Origin: Variovorax sp. JS1663
Lineage (GTDB): Bacteria > Pseudomonadota > Gammaproteobacteria > Burkholderiales > Burkholderiaceae_C
Assembly: GCF_002157355.1 (NCBI RefSeq)
Contig: NZ_LYMK01000059.1
Span: 1-34,690 of the forward strand
DNA: 34,690 nucleotides
Reading direction: 5' to 3'
Part shown: positions 23,584 to 32,143 of the stretch, one piece after another
Layout: each line of letters begins with the position of its first letter
How positions within the stretch are numbered: the first letter of the stretch is position 1
Translations under genes and position numbers: made by a program
Notes under the pieces: generated by a model
What the model was told of the DNA's origin: nothing
Databases searched by the model: none
What the model saw: only the letters and a program-made list of their open reading frames with translations

Positions 23584-25365
23584 TCAGGCGGCCGGCTGCG
23601 CCTCCTGCAGCCGGAAGGCGGCGCCGTCAGCCTGGTCCTGCGGCTGCAGCTTCCAGCGCCGGCCGTGGTGCTCGCCCAGCGTGCTCCGGTGCGCGATGGA
23701 GACGATGCCGCCGCCGGCGCGCTTGACCATGTCCACCAGCCGCCGGTAGACCGTCGCCTCGGCAGGCTCGTCCAGCGCGCTGGTGGCCTCGTCCGCCAGC
23801 ACCCAGGCCGGCTTCTTCAGCAGCACGCGCGCGATCGCCAGGCGCTGCCGCTCGCCGCCGGAGAGCTTCTGGCTCCAGGCGTCCTTGCGGTCGAGCTGGT
23901 CCGCCAGTTGCGGCAGCAGCGCCTCCTGCAGGGCCTCGCGAAGGGCCGCATCGTCGTATCGTTCCGCAGGCTCGGGGTAGGCCAGCGCGTCGCGCAGCGG
24001 TCCATCGGGGAAGTAGGGCTGCTGTGGAATGAACATGGTGTCGGCCGGCAGCGCGACCTTGCCGCGCGCGTGCGGCCAGATGCCCGCCAGCGTACGGAAC
24101 AGGCTGGACTTGCCGCTGCCCGAGGGGCCGTGCACCAGCACCGAATCGCCAGGCGCCACGTGCAGCGTGGTCGGTGCCAGCAGACGCTGGCCGTTCGGCA
24201 GACCGATGCTGACGGCGCTGGCATCGATGGCGCTGCCTGCGGGCACGTGCTCGAAGCCCTCGGCCTCGCTGGACTGGGTGCTCAGGCTGTCCTCGAAGCC
24301 GGCCAGGCGGTCCGAGGTGGCCTTCCAGGTGGCGAGCGTCATGTAGTTGTCGACCAGCCAGGAGAGCGAGTCCTGCACCCGGCCGAAGGCCGAGTTGATC
24401 TGCATCAGCTGGCCCAGCTGGATCGCGCCGCTGAAGAAGCGGGGCGCAGCCACGACGAGCGGGAAGATGATGGCCGCCTGGGCGAAGAAGGTGCTGAACC
24501 AGGTGAGGTTCTTCTGGTTGCGGATGAGGCGCAGATAGTTGTTCATCACGTCCGCGAAGCGCAGGTCGAGCTGGCGCCGCTCCACGTGCTCGCCGTTGTC
24601 CAGCGCGATGGCCTCGCTGTACTCGCGCACGCGGATCAGGTGGTGGCGGAAGTTGGCCTCCAGCATCTGCTGCTGGAAGTTCAGGCCCACCTGCGGCTTG
24701 CCGATCCAGTGGGCGATGGCGCTGCCCACCACGCAGTACAGCACCGCGGCCCACACCATGTAGCCGGCGATCTCCCAGCTCCCGCCGCCGGGCAGGGGCA
24801 CGGTGAGCGGGCCGCTGAGCGTCCACAGGATGCCGACGAAGCTCAGCAGCGTCACCAGCGCGTTCAGGATGCCCATGGACAGCGTCACCGTGTAGGTCGT
24901 GAACAGGTTCAGGTCTTCCTGGATGCGTTGGTCCGGGTTGTCGGGCAGGCGCTCGCTGCCCGAGGTGTAACGCGCCAGCTCCAGCCGGTAGAAGGCCTTG
25001 TGCTGCAGCCAGCGCTGGAGGTAGTGGTCGGTCATCCACACGCGCCAGCGCAGCTGGAGCATCTGGGTCAGGTAGAACTTGTAGACCGCGATCACGATGT
25101 AGATCAGGGCCAGCCAGCAGAAGCGCACGATCTGCTGCCAGAACACGGCCTGGTCCTTGTTCTGCAGCGCGTCGTAGAAAACGCGGTACCACTCGTTGAT
25201 CTGCACGAGCATGTAGACCGCGCCCAGGTTGAGCAGCACGATGGCCACCAGCAGGCCGCGCGCGCGCCATTTCTGGTCGGATCGGAAGTAGGGCGCGGTC
25301 AGCGCGCCGATGCGGCGCAGCGTGGAAAAGAGGTTCTGGGGGGAGCGGGTGGATGCGTCATTCAT
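23584..25365 (-). CDS. SbmA/YddA-type ABC transporter, fused permease and ATPase
   Basis: 593-residue protein of the ABC_membrane_2 group (SbmA/BacA, YddA, peroxisomal ABCD relatives). The long membrane domain (about 40-340) includes the family-typical NPDQRIQEDLNLFT stretch (EAA-like motif region). The C-terminal ATPase has Walker A GPSGSGKSS from 413, signature LSGGERQR near 501 and LADEATSALDE near 525. Related proteins move peptides, vitamin B12-type compounds or acyl-CoAs; the substrate here cannot be told. SbmA itself lacks the ATPase, so YddA is the better comparison. I chose the ATG at 25363-25365 (MNDAST); 24 more open codons upstream look non-coding. It is a single-gene unit, convergent with queC. 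Confidence 0.87.
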   Translation of the reverse strand: MNDASTRSPQNLFSTLRRIGALTAPYFRSDQKWRARGLLVAIVLLNLGAVYMLVQINEWYRVFYDALQNKDQAVFWQQIVRFCWLALIYIVIAVYKFYLTQMLQLRWRVWMTDHYLQRWLQHKAFYRLELARYTSGSERLPDNPDQRIQEDLNLFTTYTVTLSMGILNALVTLLSFVGILWTLSGPLTVPLPGGGSWEIAGYMVWAAVLYCVVGSAIAHWIGKPQVGLNFQQQMLEANFRHHLIRVREYSEAIALDNGEHVERRQLDLRFADVMNNYLRLIRNQKNLTWFSTFFAQAAIIFPLVVAAPRFFSGAIQLGQLMQINSAFGRVQDSLSWLVDNYMTLATWKATSDRLAGFEDSLSTQSSEAEGFEHVPAGSAIDASAVSIGLPNGQRLLAPTTLHVAPGDSVLVHGPSGSGKSSLFRTLAGIWPHARGKVALPADTMFIPQQPYFPDGPLRDALAYPEPAERYDDAALREALQEALLPQLADQLDRKDAWSQKLSGGERQRLAIARVLLKKPAWVLADEATSALDEPAEATVYRRLVDMVKRAGGGIVSIAHRSTLGEHHGRRWKLQPQDQADGAAFRLQEAQPAA

Positions 25366-25464
25366 TGGGCAGCCCGTGGGAGTGATGGCGCCCGGAGCGG
25401 CGCGGTGCGGGCATCGTAGCGCCCGCGCGCGCCTCATTCTTAAGCCGCGCTGAAACCGGGTGCC

Positions 25465-26382
25465 CTACGCCGACTCGGGGGGCACCAGCAGGTTGCTGAT
25501 GCCACTGGCCACGTGGCCCGCCGGTACATGGCGCGCGGCGGCGTCCACATGCCCGGTCTGATCGTCGAAAAAGAAATCGGGCTCGAACTCACGCAGGAAC
25601 TCGCCCTTGGCCAGGCCGCCGAGGAACATGGCCTCGTCGACGCGGATGTTCCAGTTCATCAGGGTCTGGATGGCACGGCGATGGGCAGGTGCGCCGCGCG
25701 CCGTCACCAGGGCGGTGCGGATGCGCATGCCGGTGGCCGACGCCTGCTGCAGCCTGTGCAGCGCCACGAGGAAGGGTTTGAAGGGCCCGGCGCCGAGCGG
25801 GACCGCCGCCTTGCTGGTCTCATGGGCCTGGAACGCATCGAGGCCCTGCTGCTGGAACACTTTCTCGGCTTCGTCGGAAAAGAGGACGGCGTCGCCGTCG
25901 AAGGCGATCCTTACCTCGTCCGGATGCAGGGCGCTGGCCAGCACGCCGTCGACGCGCACATGCGCCGCCGGAAAGCCGGCTGCCAGTGCCTCTCGCACAT
26001 CCGACGCATTGGCCGACAGGAAGATGTCGGCATTGAGCGGACGCAGGTAGCGGTACGGCGGCCGTCCCTGCGTGAACACGCCCCGCTGCACGCGCAGTTC
26101 GGCCGCGGCGCCGGAGTTGAAGATGCGCATGCCCGAGACGGGGTCGTTGCGCGAGAGGATGACGACCTCGACGCGCTGGACACCGTCGTCGTTGAAGCGC
26201 AGCAGCTTGCGGATCATCGAGTACGCAATGCCGGGCGCCGCCGGCACGTCGAGGCGCTCGAGCTGCAGGCGCATGTAGGCGTCAGGGTCGCCGGCATCGA
26301 ACAGGCGGTTCTCTTCCTCCAGGTTGAACAGGGCGCGCGAAGAGATCGCGACCACCAGCTTGTCGTCCAGCGTGACCGGCAT
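25465..26382 (-). CDS. Cytosolic-type 5'-nucleotidase
   Basis: 305 residues matching the 5'-nucleotidase family PF06189 (related to animal cytosolic 5'-nucleotidase I), which dephosphorylates nucleoside monophosphates. Recognisable stretches are LVVAISSRALFNLEEEN at 9-25, VEVVILSRNDPVSGMRIFNS near 74-93, an AFDGDAVLFSDEAEKVF stretch near the middle with HAD-like acidic residues, and FFFDDQTGH near 275. No signal peptide, so cytoplasmic. The ATG at 26380-26382 lies 5 nt after the gspF stop; a much longer open frame upstream overlaps gspF antiparallel-free in another frame and is not coding. It shares a transcript with gspF, an unusual partner. Confidence 0.88.
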   Translation of the reverse strand: MPVTLDDKLVVAISSRALFNLEEENRLFDAGDPDAYMRLQLERLDVPAAPGIAYSMIRKLLRFNDDGVQRVEVVILSRNDPVSGMRIFNSGAAAELRVQRGVFTQGRPPYRYLRPLNADIFLSANASDVREALAAGFPAAHVRVDGVLASALHPDEVRIAFDGDAVLFSDEAEKVFQQQGLDAFQAHETSKAAVPLGAGPFKPFLVALHRLQQASATGMRIRTALVTARGAPAHRRAIQTLMNWNIRVDEAMFLGGLAKGEFLREFEPDFFFDDQTGHVDAAARHVPAGHVASGISNLLVPPESA

Positions 26383-26387
26383 GGCGT

Positions 26388-27620
26388 CTACTTCACGAAC
26401 TGGTTGAGCTGGATGATCGGCAGCAGCACGGCGAGCACGATCAGCATCACCACGCCGCCCATCGCCACGATCAGGAGCGGCTCCAGGATGGTGGCCAGGT
26501 GCATGGCGCGGCGCTGCACCTCGGCGCCCAGTTGGTTGGAGGCGCGCTGCAGCATCAGCGGCAGGGTGCCGGTCTGCTCGCCCAGGCGCGCGAACATCGA
26601 GACGATGCCGGGAAAGCGCTTCTTCTGCGCCAGCGCCGAAGCCAGCGGCGCGCCCTCGCGCACCAGCACGAGCGCGTCGAGCGCATCGGCCCGCATGGCG
26701 GTGTTGCCGAGCGTCTCGGAGGCGGCCTGCAGCGCGCGCAGGATGGGCACGCCGGCGGTGGCCAGCATGGCCAGGGTGCTGGCGAAGCGCGCCGCGTTGT
26801 AGCCGCGCGAGAGGCGGCCGACCAGCGGCAGCTCCAGCCAGGCGGCGTCGAAGCGCTCGCGGACGGTGGCGCGCGCCAGCGCCATGCGCGAGCCGATGGC
26901 CGCCAGCACGATCACGCCCAGCATCAGCCAGCCGTAGTTGCGCACGAAGTCGCTGAGCGCCAGCATGGCCACCGTGAGGAAGGGCAGGGCGCGCTTGGTG
27001 CCCGCGAACACGTTCGCCACCTGGGGCACCACGTAGCTCACCAGGAAGACCACGATCACGATCGCGACCAGGGTCACGATCGCGGGGTAGAGCGCGGCGC
27101 CGACCAGCTTCTGCTGCAGGGCCTGGCGCTGCTCCAGGTCGTCGGCCAGGCGTTCGAGGACGAGGCCCAGGTTGCCGCTTTGCTCGCCGGCGCTGATCAC
27201 GGCGGTGTAGATGGGCGAGAACTCGCGCGGATGCTGCGACAGCGCCCGGCCGAAGGGTGAGCCGGCATTCACGTCGGCGCGCAGCGAAGCGATCAGGTTG
27301 CGCTGCTCCTCGGTCTCGGACTCCTCGGTCAGCGCCGTGAGGGCGCGTTCCAGCGGCAGGCCGGAGGAAACCAGCCCGGCGAGCTGGCGGGTCCACACCG
27401 CGAGGGTGGTGGCATTGAAGATGCGCCGGCCGCCCAGGACGCGGCGCCAGCCGCCCGCTGCGGTGGAACCGCCCTCCGGGCTGCCGACCACCGTCACGGT
27501 CAGGGGGATCAGGGCCTGCGCCCGCAGCATGCCGCGGGCGCTGCGCGCGGTGTCGGCCTCGAGCACGCCCTTGCGGGGCTGCCCCTGTTGGTCTAAGGCT
27601 TCGAAGGAATAGGCGGGCAT
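26388..27620 (-). CDS. gspF: Type II secretion inner-membrane platform protein GspF
   Basis: 410-residue polytopic platform protein that couples the GspE ATPase to pseudopilus assembly. The short N-terminal MPAYSFEALDQQGQPRKG is family-typical. Two T2SSF repeats follow (about 70-195 and 272-398), each starting FxRQLAxLxxxGLPLxxAL-like or FASTLAMLATAGVPILRAL, with membrane helices near 170, 220 and 380. Start ATG at 27618-27620; a TTG five codons upstream is possible. It is separated from gspE by a gene on the opposite strand, so it needs its own promoter in the 95 bp at 27621-27715. I could not identify one. Confidence 0.94.
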   Translation of the reverse strand: MPAYSFEALDQQGQPRKGVLEADTARSARGMLRAQALIPLTVTVVGSPEGGSTAAGGWRRVLGGRRIFNATTLAVWTRQLAGLVSSGLPLERALTALTEESETEEQRNLIASLRADVNAGSPFGRALSQHPREFSPIYTAVISAGEQSGNLGLVLERLADDLEQRQALQQKLVGAALYPAIVTLVAIVIVVFLVSYVVPQVANVFAGTKRALPFLTVAMLALSDFVRNYGWLMLGVIVLAAIGSRMALARATVRERFDAAWLELPLVGRLSRGYNAARFASTLAMLATAGVPILRALQAASETLGNTAMRADALDALVLVREGAPLASALAQKKRFPGIVSMFARLGEQTGTLPLMLQRASNQLGAEVQRRAMHLATILEPLLIVAMGGVVMLIVLAVLLPIIQLNQFVK

Positions 27621-27715
27621 GGGGACTGGCGGCAAAATGCGCGAGCCCGCATTGTCGACGTTTGGCGCAGCCTTTTCGTCACGCGGCTTTCACAACACCG
27701 AACGAAGGAGTCTTC

Positions 27716-28294
27716 ATGCCGCTTCGCCTCCCCGCCCTGGCCGTTGCCGCCGTGCTGGGCGCGCTCGCGCTGCCTGCTGCCGCGCAGGACCGTCCGACCT
27801 ACAACGGCTTTCTCTGCTGCAACCTGCGCACCGACGGCAGCTGGATCAGCGACAGCAACTACGCCGAGAGCGGCAAGCGCGTGATCCCGGTGGGCACACC
27901 GGCGCAAGTGACCGGCTACGGTCGCAATCGGGTCAACGTGCTGATCGACGGCAAGAAGCAGGACATCGGCAACGACTACAGCCGCGACCTGGATCTGGGC
28001 ACCTTCGCGAAGCGCTACGTGGTCACCGAAGACCCGGCGGCGCGCATCGCGAGCTTCCCGCCCAAGATCCGCGAGGCCATCAAGGCGGCGCGCGTGACCA
28101 AGGGCATGACGCGCGAGCAGGTCGCGATGGCGGTGGGCTACCCGATCAGCAGCGAGAACCCGACCCTCGACGCGCCGGTCTGGCGCATGTGGCTGGGCAG
28201 CTTCAGCGAGTTCCAGGTGCTGTTCGACGGCAAGGGTCAGGTGCGAGCCGTCGAAACTGACGCGCAGACACGCAACCTCGTCGTTCTCGAATGA
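27716..28294 (+). CDS. Exported BamE/SmpA-like protein
   Basis: 192-residue predicted periplasmic or envelope protein. Sec signal peptide at 1-22 (MPLRLPALAV, then an AAAVLGALALPAAAQ-type core and cleavage after AQ). The mature N-terminus carries GFLCCNLRTDG. The segment ITKGM/VTKGMTREQVAMAVGYP...WRMWLGSFSEFQVLFDGKGQV (about 120-178) has the layout of the SmpA/OmlA (BamE-like) fold. No lipobox Cys at the cleavage site, so probably not a lipoprotein. GAAGGAG 5 nt before the ATG supports the start. It is the only plus-strand gene inside the gsp cluster, between gspE and gspF; involvement in secretion or outer-membrane assembly is inference. Confidence 0.8.
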   Translation: MPLRLPALAVAAVLGALALPAAAQDRPTYNGFLCCNLRTDGSWISDSNYAESGKRVIPVGTPAQVTGYGRNRVNVLIDGKKQDIGNDYSRDLDLGTFAKRYVVTEDPAARIASFPPKIREAIKAARVTKGMTREQVAMAVGYPISSENPTLDAPVWRMWLGSFSEFQVLFDGKGQVRAVETDAQTRNLVVLE

Positions 28295-28320
28295 GATAGG
28301 CGTCGCCAAGGGGCAGATGC

Positions 28321-28409
28321 GGCCGCCGCCGGGCCGCCCCAAGGCGGCCGCGCCTCCCCCTCGGGGGGTGGAGTTACACGCAGCGAAGCGAAGTGAAAAG
28401 CCGGGGGGC
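28321..28409. repeat. GC-rich structured intergenic repeat, likely bidirectional transcription end
   Basis: Between the convergent BamE-like and gspE genes. It contains a perfect stem GGCCGCC (28332-28338) / GGCGGCC (28343-28349) with a 4-nt loop, then CCCCC (28356-28360) / GGGGG (28364-28368), then a GCAGCGAAGCGAAGTGAAAAG stretch leading to CCGGGGGG. I recall this type of sequence as a dispersed Comamonadaceae intergenic repeat. Its position suggests termination of both transcripts. Confidence 0.5.
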
Positions 28410-28414
28410 TCTAT

Positions 28415-29836
28415 TCACTCGCGCGTAACGCGCAAGAGCTCGGCGCGAGAGGTGACGCCGCTCTTCACCAAACGCTCGCCGTCCTCGCGCATCGAGCGCA
28501 GGCCACCGCGCTCGGCGGCCACGAAGAGCTGGCTCTCGGGAGCGCGGTTGTGCACCAGCGAACGGATGGTGTCGTCAGCCACCAGCAGCTCGAAGATGCC
28601 GGTGCGGCCCTGGTAGCCGGTTTGGCCGCAGGCCTCGCAGCCCACCGGGCCGGCCTCGTCGCCGGCTGCGGTGGGCGCGGCGCACACGGGGCACAGGCGG
28701 CGCACCAGGCGCTGGGCCAGCACGCCCAGCAGCGAGGAGCTCAGCAGGAAGGGCTCGACCCCCATGTCGGTCAGGCGGGTGACCGCGCTGACCGAATCGT
28801 TGGTGTGGAGCGTCGCCAGCACCAGGTGGCCGGTGAGCGAGGCCTGGATCGCGATCTGCGCGGTCTCGAAGTCGCGGATCTCGCCGATCATGATCACGTC
28901 CGGGTCCTGCCGCAGGATGGCGCGCAGGGCCTTGGCGAAAGTGAGGTCGATCTTGGCGTTGACCTGGGTCTGGCCCACGCCGGAGAGCTCGTACTCGATC
29001 GGGTCCTCCACCGTCATGATGTTGCTCTGGGCGCTGTCGAGGCGCTGCAGTGCGGCATAGAGGGTGGTGGTCTTGCCCGAGCCGGTCGGGCCGGTCACGA
29101 GAATGATGCCGTGCGGCTGGCCGATCAGGTGCTCGAAGCGCGACAGCGTGTCGCCCTGCATGCCCACCGCCTCCAGCGTGAGCCGGCTTTCCGACTTGTC
29201 CAAGAGGCGCAGCACCGCGCGCTCGCCGTGCGCCGAGGGCAGGGTCGAGACGCGCACGTCCACCGCGCGGGTGCCGATGCGCAGGCTGATGCGCCCGTCC
29301 TGCGGCAGGCGCTTCTCGGCAATGTCGAGGTCGGCCATGATCTTCAGCCGCGAGATCAGCGCCGCATGCAGCGCCCGGTTGGGCTGCACCACCTCGCGCA
29401 GCGTGCCGTCGATGCGGAAGCGCACCGATGACGTGCGCTCGTAGGGCTCGATGTGGATGTCGCTGGCGCCGTCGCGCGCCGCCTGCGTGAGCAGGGCGTT
29501 GAGCATGCGGATGATGGGCGCGTCGCCGGCGCTTTCCAGCAGGTCCTCGACCGCCGGCAGCTCCTGCATCATGCGCGACAGGTCGGCATCGCTCTGCACC
29601 TCGCTGACCACGGCGGCGGCGTTCGACTCGCCCTGCGCGTAGGCGGCGCTGATGCGCCGCGCCAGGTCATCGGGGGGCAGTGCCTCGAAGGCCTTGACCG
29701 AGTACTTGCGCACCACTTCGCCGAGCGCGCTCTTGCTCGGCGTCCGCGGCATCCAGAGCGTCAGGGCACCGTCGTCGGCCTCTTCCAGCAGCAGCTGCTG
29801 GCTGCGGGCGAAGGCATAGGGCAGGGGATAGCGCAC
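28415..29836 (-). CDS. gspE: Type II secretion ATPase GspE
   Basis: 473-residue hexameric secretion ATPase that powers pseudopilus growth at the cytoplasmic face. The N-terminal domain (about 1-125) is followed by RMLNALLTQAA and the SDIHIEP motif. Walker A GPTGSGKTTT lies near 247, the Asp box region and DPDVIMIGEIRD (Walker B) near 310, and the His-box LATLHTNDS near 342. A zinc tetracysteine CPVC...CEACG lies near 383-405. The start is GTG at 29834-29836 with GAGGA 7 nt upstream, 10 nt after the gspD stop; 20 more open codons upstream overlap gspD and are not coding. Last gene of the gspLMNDE run. Confidence 0.95.
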   Translation of the reverse strand: MRYPLPYAFARSQQLLLEEADDGALTLWMPRTPSKSALGEVVRKYSVKAFEALPPDDLARRISAAYAQGESNAAAVVSEVQSDADLSRMMQELPAVEDLLESAGDAPIIRMLNALLTQAARDGASDIHIEPYERTSSVRFRIDGTLREVVQPNRALHAALISRLKIMADLDIAEKRLPQDGRISLRIGTRAVDVRVSTLPSAHGERAVLRLLDKSESRLTLEAVGMQGDTLSRFEHLIGQPHGIILVTGPTGSGKTTTLYAALQRLDSAQSNIMTVEDPIEYELSGVGQTQVNAKIDLTFAKALRAILRQDPDVIMIGEIRDFETAQIAIQASLTGHLVLATLHTNDSVSAVTRLTDMGVEPFLLSSSLLGVLAQRLVRRLCPVCAAPTAAGDEAGPVGCEACGQTGYQGRTGIFELLVADDTIRSLVHNRAPESQLFVAAERGGLRSMREDGERLVKSGVTSRAELLRVTRE

Positions 29837-29846
29837 GGCGCAGTCC

Positions 29847-32141
29847 TCAGGGCAGCTCGCGGCCGCTCGACGGGTCGGCGGTGGGCGGCAGCGCACCCTT
29901 GAGCGGGCCGGCGGGCAACGGCACGTGCTGTGGCGGCATCGGCGGCGGGATCAGGCGCGTGCCCTCGATGCGGCGCGACGGATCGCCCTGCCTGACCTCG
30001 GGCAGCGGCGGCAGGATCACCGAGTCGCGCACTGCGTTGAGCATCGGGTTGTCGGTGGAAGGCTGCTGCGTGTTCTGCTGCAGCGCGCGCAGCGCGTCGT
30101 AGCGGTCGGCGGTGATGGCGTCGCCCGAGAGCTGGTCGCGCACGACGGTGGGGCGCAGGAACACCATCAGGTTGGTCTTCCTGCGGCTGCGCACCTCGCT
30201 CTTGAACAGGTTGCCCAGCACCGGCACGTCGCCGAGGCCCGGCACCTTTTCGGTCGAGTTCGAGTACTCGTCGGACAAGAGGCCGCCCAGCACGATGATG
30301 TTGCCGTCGTCCACCAGCACGTTCGACTCGATCGAGCGTTTGGTGGTGGTGGGGCCGTTGACGTTGTTCACCGTGGAGGCGACCACGCTGGAGACTTCCT
30401 GGAAGATCTGCATCTTGACCGTGCCGGTCTCGCTGATCTGCGGACGCACGCGCAGCGTCAGGCCCACGTCCTTGCGCTCGATGGTCGAAAAGGGGTTGAC
30501 GGTGTTGTTGTTGCCGCCGGTGTTGGTGTACTGGCCGGTGACGAAGGGGACGTTCTGGCCGACGACGATCTTGGCCTCCTCGTTGTCCAGCGTCAGCAGG
30601 TTCGGCGTCGAGAGCACGTTGCCCTCGCCGTTGCTGGCCAGGAAGCGGGCCAGGAAGCCCAGCACGTACTGGTTGTTGCTGCCGTAGCGGTGCCCGATGC
30701 CGAAATTGAGGCCGCTCGAGGGGCGCGTGGCGGTGTTGCCGGTCGCGAGGCCGACCGCCAGGTCGATGATGTTGGCGCCGCCCAGGCTGGAGTTGGTGCC
30801 GATCACGCCCACGTTGCGGTCGCCGGTGCTGCCGATGCCGCTTTGCCACTGGATGCCGAACTCGGCGGCCTTGTCGGCGTTGACCTCGACGATCAGGCTC
30901 TCGATCAGCACCTGTGCGCGCCGGCTGTCGAGCTGGTCGATCACGGCGCGGATCTGCCGGTACAGGGGCTCGGGGGCGCTGATGATCAGCGAGTTGGTGG
31001 CCGGGTCGGCCTGGATCTGCCCGCCGGTGGAGGGCGGCGCGGTGGTGCTGACGGGCGTGGTGGCGGCGCTCAGCCCCCCCCCGCTGCCGGCCTGGCTGAA
31101 CTGCTGTTGCTGCGGCTGCTGCGCCGTGGCGGTGACTGCCGTGGCGCCGGGCGCGCCCGGGGTGCCCGTGACGTTCGGCTGGGCGGCTGCGAGCGCCGCG
31201 CGCAGGGTGGTGGCGATGCGCACCGCATCCGCGTTCTTCAGGTAGACCACGTAGATGTTGCCTGCGGCGCCGTTGCTGGTCTCGGCCGCCGGCCGGTCGA
31301 GCCGCTGGATCAGGGAGCGGATCAGTTGGGCGCGCGCGGGGTTGGCGGCCCGCATGATGATCGCGTTGCTGCGGGGCTCGGCGAGCAGGGTGGTGCGGAA
31401 GGAGGCATCGGTGGTGCCGGGCACTCCGGCGACTTGCGCCCCGGCGGTCGCCGAACCGCCCTCGGCCAGGCGGACGAGCACAGGCACCAGGTCGGTGGCG
31501 ACCGAATACTTCAGGGGGATCACCTCCACGTCGGAGGCATTGGGCACGTCCAGCGCGGCGATGATGCGGGCCAGGCGCCGCATGTTCTCCGCGTAGTCGG
31601 TGATCACCAGCGAGTTGTTGCCCGGGTTGACGTTGATGGTGTTGTTGGGCGCGATCAGGGGCCGGAGCACCGGCAGCAGGTTGTTGGCCGACTCGTAGTT
31701 CAGCTTGAAGACCTGGGTCGCGATCTGGTTGCCGGAGAGGCTGGCGGTGGCGGAGCTCGAGGTGGTCACCGCATTGCTCTGCAGCTTGGCGTCGGCTTCC
31801 GGCACCACCTTGTAGAGTCCCTCGGACTGCACGATCGCGAAGCCCTGCAGGCGCAGCGCGGCGGCGAACTGGTTGAAGGCCGCGTTCGGCGAGATCGGAC
31901 GGTCGGTCTGGAGGTTGATGGTGCCCTTCACGCGCGGGTCGACCACCACGTCGCGGCCGGTCACGACGGCCATCGTGCGCGCGACGGACTCGATCTCCGC
32001 ATTGGTGAAGTTCAGTGTGATCGGCTCGCCGCGGCGCGGGGCGTCCTGCGCGAAGGCCGCCGGCATGCCGGCGGCGCCCAGCAGATGCACCGCGAGGGCG
32101 ACGGTGCAGAGGCGCATGGCGCGGGTGGATGGTGATGTCAT
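29847..32141 (-). CDS. gspD: Type II secretion outer-membrane secretin GspD
   Basis: 764-residue secretin that forms the outer-membrane channel. Signal peptide about 1-31 (ending PAAFAQ/D). The N0 domain (about 38-110, ITLNFTNAEIESVARTMA) and N1-N3 domains follow to about 460, and the secretin core has VPGLGDVPVLGNLFKSE near 625-641. A Pro-rich C-terminal tail (about 690-764) is present instead of an obvious pilotin-binding S domain. A Gly/Ser/Thr/Gln-rich insertion lies between N2 and N3 and is encoded in part by a run of nine G (31074-31082 on the plus strand as C). The ATG at 32139-32141 was chosen; a TTG at 32147 overlapping the gspN stop (TTGA) would add two residues. Confidence 0.95.
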   Translation of the reverse strand: MTSPSTRAMRLCTVALAVHLLGAAGMPAAFAQDAPRRGEPITLNFTNAEIESVARTMAVVTGRDVVVDPRVKGTINLQTDRPISPNAAFNQFAAALRLQGFAIVQSEGLYKVVPEADAKLQSNAVTTSSSATASLSGNQIATQVFKLNYESANNLLPVLRPLIAPNNTINVNPGNNSLVITDYAENMRRLARIIAALDVPNASDVEVIPLKYSVATDLVPVLVRLAEGGSATAGAQVAGVPGTTDASFRTTLLAEPRSNAIIMRAANPARAQLIRSLIQRLDRPAAETSNGAAGNIYVVYLKNADAVRIATTLRAALAAAQPNVTGTPGAPGATAVTATAQQPQQQQFSQAGSGGGLSAATTPVSTTAPPSTGGQIQADPATNSLIISAPEPLYRQIRAVIDQLDSRRAQVLIESLIVEVNADKAAEFGIQWQSGIGSTGDRNVGVIGTNSSLGGANIIDLAVGLATGNTATRPSSGLNFGIGHRYGSNNQYVLGFLARFLASNGEGNVLSTPNLLTLDNEEAKIVVGQNVPFVTGQYTNTGGNNNTVNPFSTIERKDVGLTLRVRPQISETGTVKMQIFQEVSSVVASTVNNVNGPTTTKRSIESNVLVDDGNIIVLGGLLSDEYSNSTEKVPGLGDVPVLGNLFKSEVRSRRKTNLMVFLRPTVVRDQLSGDAITADRYDALRALQQNTQQPSTDNPMLNAVRDSVILPPLPEVRQGDPSRRIEGTRLIPPPMPPQHVPLPAGPLKGALPPTADPSSGRELP

Positions 32142-32143
32142 GG

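Noticed and set aside
26383..27396. N-terminal extension of the 5'-nucleotidase open frame
   Set aside because: The upstream part lies inside gspF in a different frame and is Arg/Ala/Gly-rich without homology-like features. The family N-terminus begins at 26382.
27621..27715. Sigma-70 promoters for gspF and the BamE-like gene
   Set aside because: Both must exist nearby, but no -35/-10 pair with acceptable spacing could be chosen over others by eye.
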